A stretch of DNA of 64,000 nt, taken from IMG/VR virus record IMGVR_UViG_3300044981_000338, positions 1 to 64,000 of that record. One strand, 5' to 3'. The DNA is from a virus. Below the pieces are notes generated by a model. That model was not told the DNA's origin, ran no database searches, and saw nothing but the letters and a program-made list of their open reading frames with translations. The position numbers and the translations under genes are program-made. Below are positions 9,478 to 15,333 of the stretch, piece by piece (the stretch's first letter is position 1; each line of letters begins with the position of its first letter).

Positions 9478-9738
9478 ATGATCAGCATCCTGTGCGTGAG
9501 GTCGGTGGCGAAGGCCTTCTTGGCACTCGACCGTCCCCTCGAACGGCTGCACAGGCTCACCAGCCTGCTCGCAGGCACACGCGAAGTGAAACCGGTGAGC
9601 ATCGGAATCGTGGTCGACCGCGAGCAGCTCCATCGCATCGTCACACACCCGGACGTCGTCGCTGGGTTGGAGCTGGCCGAGACGCTACGGCGCAAAGGCG
9701 TGCTGCATGCCTGCTCTTCTTGTGGAGCGGTCGCGTAG
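9478..9738 (+). CDS. uncharacterised small protein
   Basis: An 86-residue protein preceded by AAAGGAG, 18 bases after the lipoprotein stop, so probably in one operon with it. The N-terminal 30 residues are amphipathic-helical. Residues 40-60 (VSIGIVVDREQLHRIV) look like a strand-helix unit, and the protein ends with a CSSCG pair. No membrane span or known domain is recognised. Confidence 0.6.
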   Translation: MISILCVRSVAKAFLALDRPLERLHRLTSLLAGTREVKPVSIGIVVDREQLHRIVTHPDVVAGLELAETLRRKGVLHACSSCGAVA

Positions 9739-9803
9739 CAAACACGAAGGGCACAAGGGAACAAGAACATAGGGGCGCACTGCCCACCGTAGGAGGCACG
9801 GCC

Positions 9804-10256
9804 ATGGAAGGACAAGAACCTGGACTGCGCGCGCAGCTCAGTGCGCAGCAGAGACGGCAGCTGGAGTACCTCGGACTGACCTCGGAGCAAAAGCCGAGAG
9901 AATCCGGGGATAAGAACAGTGGAAGGACAGTAGTTCCGACCACCCAAACCAAGAAGGAGGACATCCACATGGAAGCCACGACTCAGGAGACGAACAGGAC
10001 GCGCAACGAAGAGAACAGCAGCCACCCGGCGGTGGACGCCGTCGAGCGGAACACGAACCGCATGGCCAACGCCGCCGAGGCTCTGGTCGGCAGGTTCGAC
10101 CGGCAGCACAGCTTCAAGGCCGAGGCCATCCGCGTTGGCGCGACGGCCGTGGCCACGGGCATCGTGACCGGCCTCGTCGTCGTTGGCATGCAGGCGCTGC
10201 TGATGCCGGACACGGTCAAGGTCGAGCAGGTCGTTCCCGGCACGCCGAAGAAGTAG
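9804..10256 (+). CDS. long form of small membrane protein (alternative in-frame start)
   Basis: This frame has two starts, each with an excellent ribosome site. The ATG at 9804 follows AGGAGG by eight bases and would give a 150-residue protein. The second ATG at 9969 gives the 95-residue form annotated separately. The extra 55 N-terminal residues are polar and Gln/Arg-rich (LRAQLSAQQRRQLEYLG), probably helical and then disordered. The ATAAGA element at 9910 lies inside this extension, so the long form could come from read-through transcripts and the short form from the internal promoter. The long form may not be made. Confidence 0.35.
   Translation: MEGQEPGLRAQLSAQQRRQLEYLGLTSEQKPRESGDKNSGRTVVPTTQTKKEDIHMEATTQETNRTRNEENSSHPAVDAVERNTNRMANAAEALVGRFDRQHSFKAEAIRVGATAVATGIVTGLVVVGMQALLMPDTVKVEQVVPGTPKK
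9887..9921 (+). promoter_or_regulatory. GCAAAAG / ATAAGA-N4-TG element, copy 2
   Basis: GCAAAAG at 9887-9893 is followed after 16 bases by ATAAGA (9910-9915), then four bases and TG. The spacing matches copies 3 and 4 to within one base and resembles a -35/-10 arrangement. The likely target is the ATG at 9969, giving a leader of about 45 bases. Confidence 0.6.
9969..10256 (+). CDS. small single-span membrane protein
   Basis: A 95-residue protein starting at the ATG that follows AAGGAGG by eight bases. The first 55 residues are polar and helical (AVERNTNRMANAAEALVGRF). One hydrophobic span (about residues 58-82, VGATAVATGIVTGLVVVGMQ) is followed by a short polar tail ending in KK. An N-in or N-out single-pass protein of this size could be a holin accessory, an antiholin or a host-membrane effector; none can be chosen from sequence. 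It is bounded by promoter element copy 2 upstream and an intrinsic terminator at 10271. Its ribosome site is perfectly complementary over 12 bases to the predicted small RNA transcribed just downstream. Confidence 0.7.
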   Translation: MEATTQETNRTRNEENSSHPAVDAVERNTNRMANAAEALVGRFDRQHSFKAEAIRVGATAVATGIVTGLVVVGMQALLMPDTVKVEQVVPGTPKK

Positions 10257-10270
10257 GTCGGCTGGGTGAG

Positions 10271-10297
10271 AGTGCTGCCCTTCGGGGCGGCACTTTT
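10271..10297 (+). terminator. intrinsic terminator after membrane-protein gene
   Basis: A ten-base-pair stem (AGTGCTGCCC / GGGCGGCACT, one G-T wobble) closes a TTCG tetraloop and is followed by TTTTC. It lies 15 bases after the stop at 10256. This is a textbook factor-independent terminator for plus-strand transcription. Confidence 0.85.
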
Positions 10298-10319
10298 CAC
10301 TTAGCCTCTCAGGGGTTCA

Positions 10320-10354
10320 GCAAAAGCGCCTCACGCCGCGGCATAAGACTACTG
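10320..10354 (+). promoter_or_regulatory. GCAAAAG / ATAAGA-N4-TG element, copy 3
   Basis: GCAAAAG (10320-10326), 16 bases, then ATAAGA (10343-10348), four bases and TG. Unlike the other copies, no start codon with a ribosome site follows closely. The next strong signal is a terminator at 10414-10461, so this element probably drives a short non-coding transcript. Confidence 0.6.
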
Positions 10355-10461
10355 AAGGGTCCCACCGCTCCCAAAGGGCCTCCTCCTTCTTGTCTGCGCG
10401 GGATGCCTTCACTCGGCGCTCATCCCCCTGGCCGTGGGGGGTGGGCGCCGTTCTTTTTTTT
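10355..10461 (+). ncRNA. predicted small RNA with anti-ribosome-site segment
   Basis: This predicted transcript runs from just after element copy 3 to the T-tract of a strong terminator, about 105 nt. It contains the pyrimidine run CCTCCTCCTTCTTG (10379-10392). Of this, TCCTCCTTCTTG is the exact complement of CAAGAAGGAGGA at 9950-9961, the ribosome site of the small membrane protein gene. The 3' part is the terminator hairpin, the usual architecture of bacterial base-pairing RNAs. The island 10257-10558 has no convincing gene, which supports a non-coding role. Ribosome sites are purine-rich, so chance complementarity of 7-8 bases is expected; 12 is more than expected but not proof. Confidence 0.45.
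10414..10461 (+). terminator. strong intrinsic terminator
   Basis: A 15-base-pair stem (10414-10428 with 10436-10450, two G-T wobbles) with a seven-base loop is followed by TTCTTTTTTTTA. It lies between promoter-like element copy 3 and the gene starting at 10559, separating the predicted small RNA from that gene. Confidence 0.85.
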
Positions 10462-10558
10462 AGGGTCTGTGCCTACTGCTCCCCACTTGACATCTTCTTT
10501 TTTACCCTTGCGGTGCCGCGCGACAGAACGTACATCTACAAGAAGAAAGGAGGACGCC

Positions 10559-10822
10559 ATGAACACGATGACCACGGAACTCGACAACGACAGGTACGAC
10601 GCTGCCAACGAAGCCGTCCTCTTCTGTCTGACCTTCCTCTCGGAACGGGAAGAGCACACGGCTGCCAGCTGCATCGAAGGGTCACCGACCAGCGAACGGG
10701 TCGCATCGCATACAACCGCCTCTTGGCGGCGCACCGGTGCACACGTGACGTTGCGGCGAAGTACACGCTCAGCACCGCAATGCACACGGTCGAGCGCGCG
10801 CTTCACGTACAGGCTCTCCTAG
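10559..10822 (+). CDS. small helical protein with apparent internal frameshift
   Basis: The ATG at 10559 follows AAAGGAGG by six bases. The first 41 residues (MNTMTTELDNDRYDAANEAV onward to CIEG) look like an ordinary helical phage protein. After that this frame becomes Ser/Thr/Arg-rich and unlike protein. The -1 frame, from about 10680 to a stop at 10831-10833, continues plausibly with GRIAYNRLLAAHRCTRDVAA and ends VQALLAAS. A one-base change near GAAGGGTCA (10677-10685) would give a single 90-95 residue helical protein. No classical slippery heptamer is present, so a sequence error or real mutation is as likely as programmed shifting. Function unknown. Confidence 0.5.
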   Translation: MNTMTTELDNDRYDAANEAVLFCLTFLSEREEHTAASCIEGSPTSERVASHTTASWRRTGAHVTLRRSTRSAPQCTRSSARFTYRLS

Positions 10823-10834
10823 CTGCGAGCTGAC

Positions 10835-10870
10835 GCAAAAGTCTCCTCCTAGCGCGGCATAAGACCTCTG
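10835..10870 (+). promoter_or_regulatory. GCAAAAG / ATAAGA-N4-TG element, copy 4
   Basis: GCAAAAG (10835-10841), 17 bases, ATAAGA (10859-10864), four bases, TG. It directly precedes the gene at 10909 and is embedded between the arms of a perfect inverted repeat (10841-10854 and 10894-10907). Confidence 0.6.
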
Positions 10871-10907
10871 GCGGACACCAGAGTGTCTGCCGACGCTAGG
10901 AGGAGAC
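10841..10907 (+). promoter_or_regulatory. 14-bp perfect inverted repeat around promoter and RBS
   Basis: The left arm GTCTCCTCCTAGCG (10841-10854) is the exact reverse complement of the right arm (10894-10907), which contains AGGAGGAGA, the ribosome site of the gene at 10909. A smaller nested hairpin lies at 10870-10891 (GGCGGACA / TGTCTGCC, one wobble). In a transcript entering from upstream the ribosome site would be locked in a long stem. A transcript begun at element copy 4 would lack the left arm and leave it free. The repeat could also be a DNA operator. Confidence 0.6.
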
Positions 10908-10908
10908 C

Positions 10909-11589
10909 ATGCGTTGTTTTCAGGTCATGGAAGAAGTGAAGCAGGGCATCCCCGTACTCATCGGGAGTGGAGAAGAAGGGCACGTCGCCCCATACCTACC
11001 AACGCCACCAGGCTGCACCATGCGGCTCCTGCTCGACACGCAGATCACAGACTGCGTCAAGGACTGCTTCAACACCGATCCCGACTATCCCCACGCACTC
11101 AAAGACGTGAACGTCGAGTTCGGCGACGGCTTCATCCTGTTCAGAGGGAAGAAGAAGCACGGAAGGCTACACGACAGGCAGTGCTTGGTACGCGTAGTGA
11201 CTGCCGGGGGTGTTGGCGGCAAGGTAAGGCTTACCTCGAACTCGTACGTGACGCAGCTGAGAGGGCGCAAGGTTCCGGAAGTCCAGAGGGCGTACAACGC
11301 CTTCCCGGACGATGGTGTGCTCACCTTCTGCACAGCTGAAGAGCTCGAGCGCATCAACGAGGGGGTCGCTTACCTCGACGTCGTGCTCGTCATGCACAAG
11401 GGAGCGAGCTTCCGCATACAGCGCAACGGTGCACTGGAGGGGGCCAGTCCCTGGATGTCAATTCAGTGGACAGGTGAAGGTATCTTCATGGACAACCGTG
11501 ATGGTCGCTTCGACCAAAACGGCAACAGGGTCTACCGACGGTCGGCTGCTCCCTTAGTAGAGGCAGCTGTACCAGCCGCGGCTGAGTGA
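10909..11589 (+). CDS. uncharacterised 226-residue protein with regulated RBS
   Basis: The start is fixed by AGGAGG six bases upstream. The sequence is beta-rich and soluble, with no signal peptide or membrane span. Recognisable patches are LLLDTQITDCVKDCF (residues 41-55), VRVVTAGGVGGKVRLTSNSY and AEELERINEGVAYLDVVLVM. The C-terminal 20 residues are Ala/Pro-rich. I do not recognise the family. Its own promoter-like element and the inverted repeat covering its ribosome site suggest expression timed differently from its neighbours. The last 58 bases overlap the convergent gene 11532-11903. Confidence 0.65.
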   Translation: MRCFQVMEEVKQGIPVLIGSGEEGHVAPYLPTPPGCTMRLLLDTQITDCVKDCFNTDPDYPHALKDVNVEFGDGFILFRGKKKHGRLHDRQCLVRVVTAGGVGGKVRLTSNSYVTQLRGRKVPEVQRAYNAFPDDGVLTFCTAEELERINEGVAYLDVVLVMHKGASFRIQRNGALEGASPWMSIQWTGEGIFMDNRDGRFDQNGNRVYRRSAAPLVEAAVPAAAE

Positions 11590-11903
11590 GTAGGGTGGGG
11601 GGTGGAGCCGTTGGCTGCCCCCTTTTCCTTAGCCACCGGCTGGTCCTTCTTGGGAGCCGCCTTGCGGTCCGGAGACACACCCTCTATGCGCTTGCCGATC
11701 TGCTCGAGCAGCGCGCGCACGGTGCGCTGACAGGGCCCACAGAGGTCCTCGAAGGAGACGACGAACTCCTTGCCTTCAGCGTCCTGGAGTCTCGCCGAGA
11801 ACGCGTGGCTCGGAGAGGGAACCGTCTCCGGCTCCACCCCCGGCCGCGTCTCCACCCTCTGGCACCTCGAACACTCGATCTCCACGACTTGTTTCCGGGC
11901 CAT
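11532..11903 (-). CDS. small CxxC zinc-binding protein
   Basis: A 123-residue protein. Residues 7-17 carry CSRCQRVE and residues 53-57 LCGPC, two CxxC pairs spaced as in a split zinc ribbon around a beta domain (FSARLQDAEGKEFVVSFEDL). The C-terminal 45 residues are a Lys/Ala/Pro/Thr disordered tail. The ATG at 11903 has AAGGAG nine bases upstream and is preferred over the ATG three codons earlier. The gene overlaps 11776-12087 by 128 bases in another frame, unusually long. Similar short zinc proteins are common in large phages with unknown roles. Confidence 0.65.
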   Translation of the reverse strand: MARKQVVEIECSRCQRVETRPGVEPETVPSPSHAFSARLQDAEGKEFVVSFEDLCGPCQRTVRALLEQIGKRIEGVSPDRKAAPKKDQPVAKEKGAANGSTPHPTHSAAAGTAASTKGAADRR

Positions 11904-12087
11904 CGCCTTCATCTCCTTCGTTGTGCGTCTTGAAGTACAAGTAGGTCTTCAAGATCGCGATTTCGGATCGAACGAGTGGGTCGTTGCCCTTGGCGCGGAA
12001 CCACGTCTCGAACGCACGGATGTCTTCCTCGACCGTGCTCTCCAGCGTCTTGCCTTCTTCTACAGCTCCTACTACCACCGTCAGCAT
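11776..12087 (-). CDS. uncharacterised small protein
   Basis: A 103-residue protein whose ATG follows AGGAGG by seven bases. Residues 1-55 are protein-like (TVEEDIRAFETWFRAKGNDP, then SEIAILKTYLYF). The remaining residues overlap the next gene's frame and are Gly/Glu/Asp-rich, so the tail is probably non-essential or an accident of overlap. Divergent from the plus-strand gene at 12133, with a 45-base shared intergenic region that holds element copy 5. Confidence 0.55.
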   Translation of the reverse strand: MLTVVVGAVEEGKTLESTVEEDIRAFETWFRAKGNDPLVRSEIAILKTYLYFKTHNEGDEGDGPETSRGDRVFEVPEGGDAAGGGAGDGSLSEPRVLGETPGR

Positions 12088-12123
12088 CACAAATCCTCCT
12101 GCGGTTCGGGGATAAGAAGCATG
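12088..12123 (+). promoter_or_regulatory. ATAAGA-N4-TG element, copy 5
   Basis: CGGGG-ATAAGA-AGCA-TG with ATAAGA at 12112-12117. At the -35-like distance (17 bases) stands CACAAAT, only partly like GCAAAAG. It lies between two divergent genes, 16 bases before the ATG at 12133. Confidence 0.5.
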
Positions 12124-12132
12124 GAGGTCCCC

Positions 12133-12375
12133 ATGTTGAAAGGCTTTGAACTCTTCCACGTTCTCGAGACACTTGATGCGCAGGAGCGCGAAGCGACGGC
12201 CGCCCTACACCAATGCCAGGCGCGCCCACGGCGTGAGCGTCTACCGCAGCTGCAAGCGGCCATCGACAGGCACGAACTGGAGCTCGTCAAGGAGCTGAAT
12301 CGAGTGCGACGTCTGAAGGCCACGACCACGGTGCGGCACTCGGTGGCTGTGTGGTCTGAGGGAGGTAGTTGCTGA
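12133..12375 (+). CDS. small coiled-coil-like protein
   Basis: An 80-residue protein. The ATG at 12133 follows GGAGG by five bases and is preferred over the ATG at 12121, which lies at the expected transcription start. The sequence is strongly helical with heptad-like spacing (LETLDAQEREATAALHQC, LQAAIDRHELELVKELNR), resembling small DNA- or protein-binding helical hairpins. A terminator follows directly. Confidence 0.6.
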   Translation: MLKGFELFHVLETLDAQEREATAALHQCQARPRRERLPQLQAAIDRHELELVKELNRVRRLKATTTVRHSVAVWSEGGSC

Positions 12376-12377
12376 CG

Positions 12378-12413
12378 AATAGCGCGCGCCCGCGAGGGCT
12401 GCGCGCTATTATT
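12378..12413 (+). terminator. intrinsic terminator
   Basis: AATAGCGCGC-CCC pairs with GGG-GCGCGCTATT around a GCGA loop, with a single bulge, followed by ATTT. It lies two bases after the stop of the preceding gene and ends just before the acetyltransferase start. Confidence 0.75.
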
Positions 12414-12422
12414 TAGCCTCCC

Positions 12423-12845
12423 ATGCTTCGACAAGCACTCGACCGCGACATCCCAGGCATCCTCCGGCTCGAGGGGATGCTCTTCTCCAACTCGATGAGC
12501 GAGGAGATGATCGTGCGCGAGCTGCAGGTGGGGCAAGGCTTCGTGCTCGAGGCTGCGACGGAGAACCCCGTGCTCGGCTACATCCTGGTCCGAGACGACG
12601 GCTATCTGCTCGACATTACCCGGCTTGCCGTCGACCCCCAGCAGCAGCGTTCTGGTGTGGGCACCGAACTTCTTCGCCACGTGCTGGCAAAGAACCGGAC
12701 GACGGTTCTCACGGTCAAGAAGAGCAACCATCGCGCGTTCCAGCTCTACACGAAGCACGGCTTCGTGATCACGGGACACTTCATCGAGGAGCGCGCGTGG
12801 GCAATGCGCCGGGACGTGGAGCTTTTGGAGCGCCGAGCGGGGTGA
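12423..12845 (+). CDS. GNAT-family N-acetyltransferase
   Basis: A 140-residue single-domain GNAT enzyme, which transfers acetyl from acetyl-CoA to an amine. Motif A is visible at residues 66-83 (ITRLAVDPQQQRSGVGTE), with the Q/R-x-x-G-x-G/A pyrophosphate-binding loop. Residues 98-115 (KKSNHRAFQLYTKHGFVI) match the motif B helix and the 'Y-x-k-x-G-F' ending typical of RimI-like proteins. Substrate is unknown; phage GNATs may act on host proteins or aminoglycosides, neither of which is evident here. There is no ribosome binding site: the ATG follows a terminator hairpin by only 12 bases, so translation may be weak or leaderless. It converges on and overlaps the gene 12781-13017 by 65 bases. Confidence 0.85.
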   Translation: MLRQALDRDIPGILRLEGMLFSNSMSEEMIVRELQVGQGFVLEAATENPVLGYILVRDDGYLLDITRLAVDPQQQRSGVGTELLRHVLAKNRTTVLTVKKSNHRAFQLYTKHGFVITGHFIEERAWAMRRDVELLERRAG

Positions 12846-13017
12846 CCGTGTACGCAGCGCCACAGCCGCCGCACTTCATCACCTGCTTGCCGTCAGGCAG
12901 TCGCTGCGATGTGCAGAGGTTCTGGCACTTCATGCAACGCTGACGACCAACACCGCCCTCAGGTGTCTTCTGGAAGACGTTGCCTTTGTTGTCCTTGGTG
13001 CCGCGGATGATCTTCAT
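12781..13017 (-). CDS. zinc-ribbon protein
   Basis: A 78-residue protein with CMKCQNLC (residues 28-35) and CGGCGAAY (49-56), a four-cysteine zinc ribbon with a short beta turn between, followed by a Pro/Arg-rich tail. GGAGG lies six bases before the ATG, which overlaps the upstream stop by one base (TGATG). Such ribbons often bind nucleic acid or RNA polymerase, but nothing here identifies a partner. Confidence 0.65.
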   Translation of the reverse strand: MKIIRGTKDNKGNVFQKTPEGGVGRQRCMKCQNLCTSQRLPDGKQVMKCGGCGAAYTVTPLGAPKAPRPGALPTRAPR

Positions 13018-13439
13018 CAGTCGCCTCCGAAGATGATGGGCTCGCCCTCGTTCGCCGCCGCGATGACGTGCTCTTTCACGTGGGTCTTCTCGGCTTCCGC
13101 CTTCGCTTCGGCCGCCGCGAGCTCCTCGATGTACTCCTTGAGGTAGGCATTGAAGTTGATGGCGTTGGTCTCGGTGACAGGGATGTGCCCCTTGATACCG
13201 AACCGCAGCTCGTTGAACAGGTCCTGGGCCACCCGCCGCAGCACTTCTTGCTGCGCCTCGATCATCTGGATGCCGTCGGAGAAGGCCTTCGTGTTGGTGT
13301 TGAAGGCGTCTTCGAGCTGCTTCACGCGCTCGGTGAGCGCCTGCATGGCAGCGAAGACGCTAGGTTGATTCCCCGCCTGTGGGCGGTGGGGTCTTGCTGC
13401 GCTTGCGCTTCTTGCCTTCTTTCGGCGCTGCTGCGTCAT
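13017..13439 (-). CDS. coiled-coil protein with basic N-terminus
   Basis: A 140-residue protein. The first 35 residues are Arg/Lys/Ser/Ala-rich and probably disordered. Residues 38-85 (MQALTERVKQLEDAFNTN and on) form a coiled coil, and a second helical region lies at 105-125. The ATG at 13439 (after AAAGGA) lies inside the upstream gene, an 80-base overlap; the later Met near residue 38 is an alternative start. Function unknown. Confidence 0.55.
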   Translation of the reverse strand: MTQQRRKKARSASAARPHRPQAGNQPSVFAAMQALTERVKQLEDAFNTNTKAFSDGIQMIEAQQEVLRRVAQDLFNELRFGIKGHIPVTETNAINFNAYLKEYIEELAAAEAKAEAEKTHVKEHVIAAANEGEPIIFGGD

Positions 13440-13725
13440 TCGACTGGGTCCTTTGCTTGGGAACGAGTTCGTCTCGATGGATGGTGAGGAAGGCGTCGCG
13501 CTCATCGAGCTCCATGCCTTGCTTCTCCATGATGAAGTTCATGCAGTAGAGGATGGACTCCTGCGCCACGATACGGTCGGCGGGTTCCACCTGCTCACAG
13601 ATGACGGTCTTCTTCGCCTCGGTGTCACCGTCGACGTAGTCCGTCTTGATGATGCGCAGGATGTGCTCGAGGAAAGAGACGTTGTGCGCCCTGAACTTCC
13701 TCTTTTTTTCGTTGCTTTCACTCAT
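13360..13725 (-). CDS. uncharacterised small protein
   Basis: A 121-residue helical protein with charged ends (start MSESNEKKRKFRAHN, end rich in Lys/Arg/Pro/Thr). A four-base ATGA overlap with the upstream gene shows translational coupling. The middle (EPADRIVAQESILYCMNFIM) is amphipathic helical. No known motif seen. Confidence 0.6.
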   Translation of the reverse strand: MSESNEKKRKFRAHNVSFLEHILRIIKTDYVDGDTEAKKTVICEQVEPADRIVAQESILYCMNFIMEKQGMELDERDAFLTIHRDELVPKQRTQSNDAAAPKEGKKRKRSKTPPPTGGEST

Positions 13726-14384
13726 GCGGATAGCAGCGCCTTGAAGCGTCCCAGTAGGTTAGCACCAGAAGAGGTGTCCTTGATGATGTTGCGCAGAGGA
13801 TAGATGAAGACCTCGCGTTTGGCGCGCGCCACCGAGAGCTGCTCGCCCATCAACTGCTTGCTCTGCTCAAGGGTGGCGGCCTTGCGCAAGTCGATCTTCG
13901 GGACCTTCACGTAGATGTCCGCGTTGTGACCGAGGCGCACGAAGTACTTGTAAAGAAGCCGGGCCCAGTTGTCGGTCGACAGGCGTGCGAAGATCTCTCC
14001 ATGCACTTGCGTGCCCTTCCATACCTTCTGGCAGGAGGGGCAGACGAGGTGGCCGTAACCCTGCGACGCATCGGGGATGAGGCCCTGGCAGTCGCTCACA
14101 CCCAAAGTCTTACCGGGGCACAAGTAGATCTTGCAGTCGCCGCCGCCATGCAGCTTGGCGCCGCTCTCCCAGAAGGAGACCGCGCCGGCGTGGGCGGCCC
14201 TACCCGTACGTCGGCTGTTGAAGAACAGCTCGATCTTGTACTTGGCGATCTTGCGAGCGGCGAGCTCCTTCTCGAGCACAATCATTCGCTGCTTGAGCGT
14301 CTCAATGTCCTCCTCGGACAGAGTAGGGGCTGCCTCGATCGGGTTGTCCTCCCCGTACTTGACCTGTTGTGTGATGACCGGCAC
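13722..14384 (-). CDS. zinc-binding protein of unknown function
   Basis: A 220-residue protein starting with GTG, seven bases after GGGGAGG. After an N-terminal coiled coil (residues 20-50), a beta-rich centre carries Cys at DCKIYLCPG and DCQGL, then LVCPSCQKVW, a probable treble-clef or zinc-ribbon knuckle. The C-terminus is helical and basic. The layout resembles small phage nucleic-acid-binding proteins, but the family is not recognised. Confidence 0.6.
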   Translation of the reverse strand: MPVITQQVKYGEDNPIEAAPTLSEEDIETLKQRMIVLEKELAARKIAKYKIELFFNSRRTGRAAHAGAVSFWESGAKLHGGGDCKIYLCPGKTLGVSDCQGLIPDASQGYGHLVCPSCQKVWKGTQVHGEIFARLSTDNWARLLYKYFVRLGHNADIYVKVPKIDLRKAATLEQSKQLMGEQLSVARAKREVFIYPLRNIIKDTSSGANLLGRFKALLSA

Positions 14385-14387
14385 GGC

Positions 14388-14864
14388 TCAACCTCCCCGC
14401 TGCTTCATTGCGACAGCTTCGGGGCCCACCTTTACTGTACCAGAAGGCCCGGCGCCTCGACGGCCCCCCGCCGTGTTGTTCCTGTCCGAGTCGACACCGC
14501 CTAGCGGAATCTCCATGACCTCTGCGCGTGCCGAGGGAGAGGTCTTGATGATGTTCGCGATGTCCGCGTAGTGCCCCGCAATGCCCTCGCCTTGAAGAAG
14601 GATGCGCCAGGCGTACACCATACGGTTAGTTTCCTTCTTGATGAAGTACGACTTCGAGAGGTCGACCTTCCATGGTCGACCGCGCTCCATCGCTTCGAGA
14701 AGGCGCCACATCACGATCTTCCAGTTGTTGCCGTTCAGCCCAAGGCGGCCGTCAGGGATGCGCCCGAGAAGACGCAGCTGTCCCGGCGTCTCACTCTGCG
14801 CGACCACCTCGAACCCCACCTTGGCGCGTAGCGCCGCGATGAGCTCCTTAGCTGTGGTCGCCAT
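14388..14864 (-). CDS. uncharacterised protein
   Basis: A 158-residue protein whose ATG is preceded by GGAGG at short spacing. The first 75 residues form a compact alpha/beta unit (KELIAALRAKVGFEVVAQ, GNNWKIVMWRLLEAM). The last 40 are Gly/Arg-rich and disordered. It overlaps the upstream gene by 17 bases. Function unknown. Confidence 0.6.
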   Translation of the reverse strand: MATTAKELIAALRAKVGFEVVAQSETPGQLRLLGRIPDGRLGLNGNNWKIVMWRLLEAMERGRPWKVDLSKSYFIKKETNRMVYAWRILLQGEGIAGHYADIANIIKTSPSARAEVMEIPLGGVDSDRNNTAGGRRGAGPSGTVKVGPEAVAMKQRGG

Positions 14865-15333
14865 GGGCCTCCACCGTCGACGCCGTGCAGACCATGAAGG
14901 CCTTCTTGTCTCCGAAGAACAGCTCGCGTACGTCCTTGAAGAACACACGCTTGCCGTCTTCCTCCAAATACGAGAGGCCGTTGGTCAAGAACGTCTCGAT
15001 GGAGTCACTAACCCACGCGATGATGTACTCGCCGAGCGGGGTCTTGCCGTACGTGACGTCGACATCGGTGTCCTGCTGCCCACTGTCCAGATGGAGAAGA
15101 CCGGTGCGTGTCGTCGAAAGGTACTGACGAACGGCCTCGAGGTCGGTCTCCCGAACAAGGACGTACTCCTCGCTGTTCAATGCCGACACGATGAGCGACG
15201 ACGCCGTGTCAAGGTCGACCGGCTCCTCGGCTGCTTCCTCCCCCTTCAGCGCCGGGTTGAAGCGCTGCATCTCCTTGAGCATCGCGGGTGAGACGACACC
15301 GGCCTTGAGCACAGCCTTGGTCAGAGGGGTCAT
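14848..15333 (-). CDS. uncharacterised protein
   Basis: A 161-residue acidic protein with a helical N-terminus (TKAVLKAGVVSPAMLKEMQR) and a mixed alpha/beta body (GEYIIAWVSDSIETFLTNGL). It overlaps the upstream stop by four bases (ATGA). No known domain is recognised. Confidence 0.6.
   Translation of the reverse strand: MTPLTKAVLKAGVVSPAMLKEMQRFNPALKGEEAAEEPVDLDTASSLIVSALNSEEYVLVRETDLEAVRQYLSTTRTGLLHLDSGQQDTDVDVTYGKTPLGEYIIAWVSDSIETFLTNGLSYLEEDGKRVFFKDVRELFFGDKKAFMVCTASTVEAHGDHS

Noticed and set aside
10487-10515. TTGACA box before the gene at 10559
   Set aside because: No -10 hexamer is present at 15-19 bases, so I do not call a sigma-70 promoter, although the gene must have some promoter.
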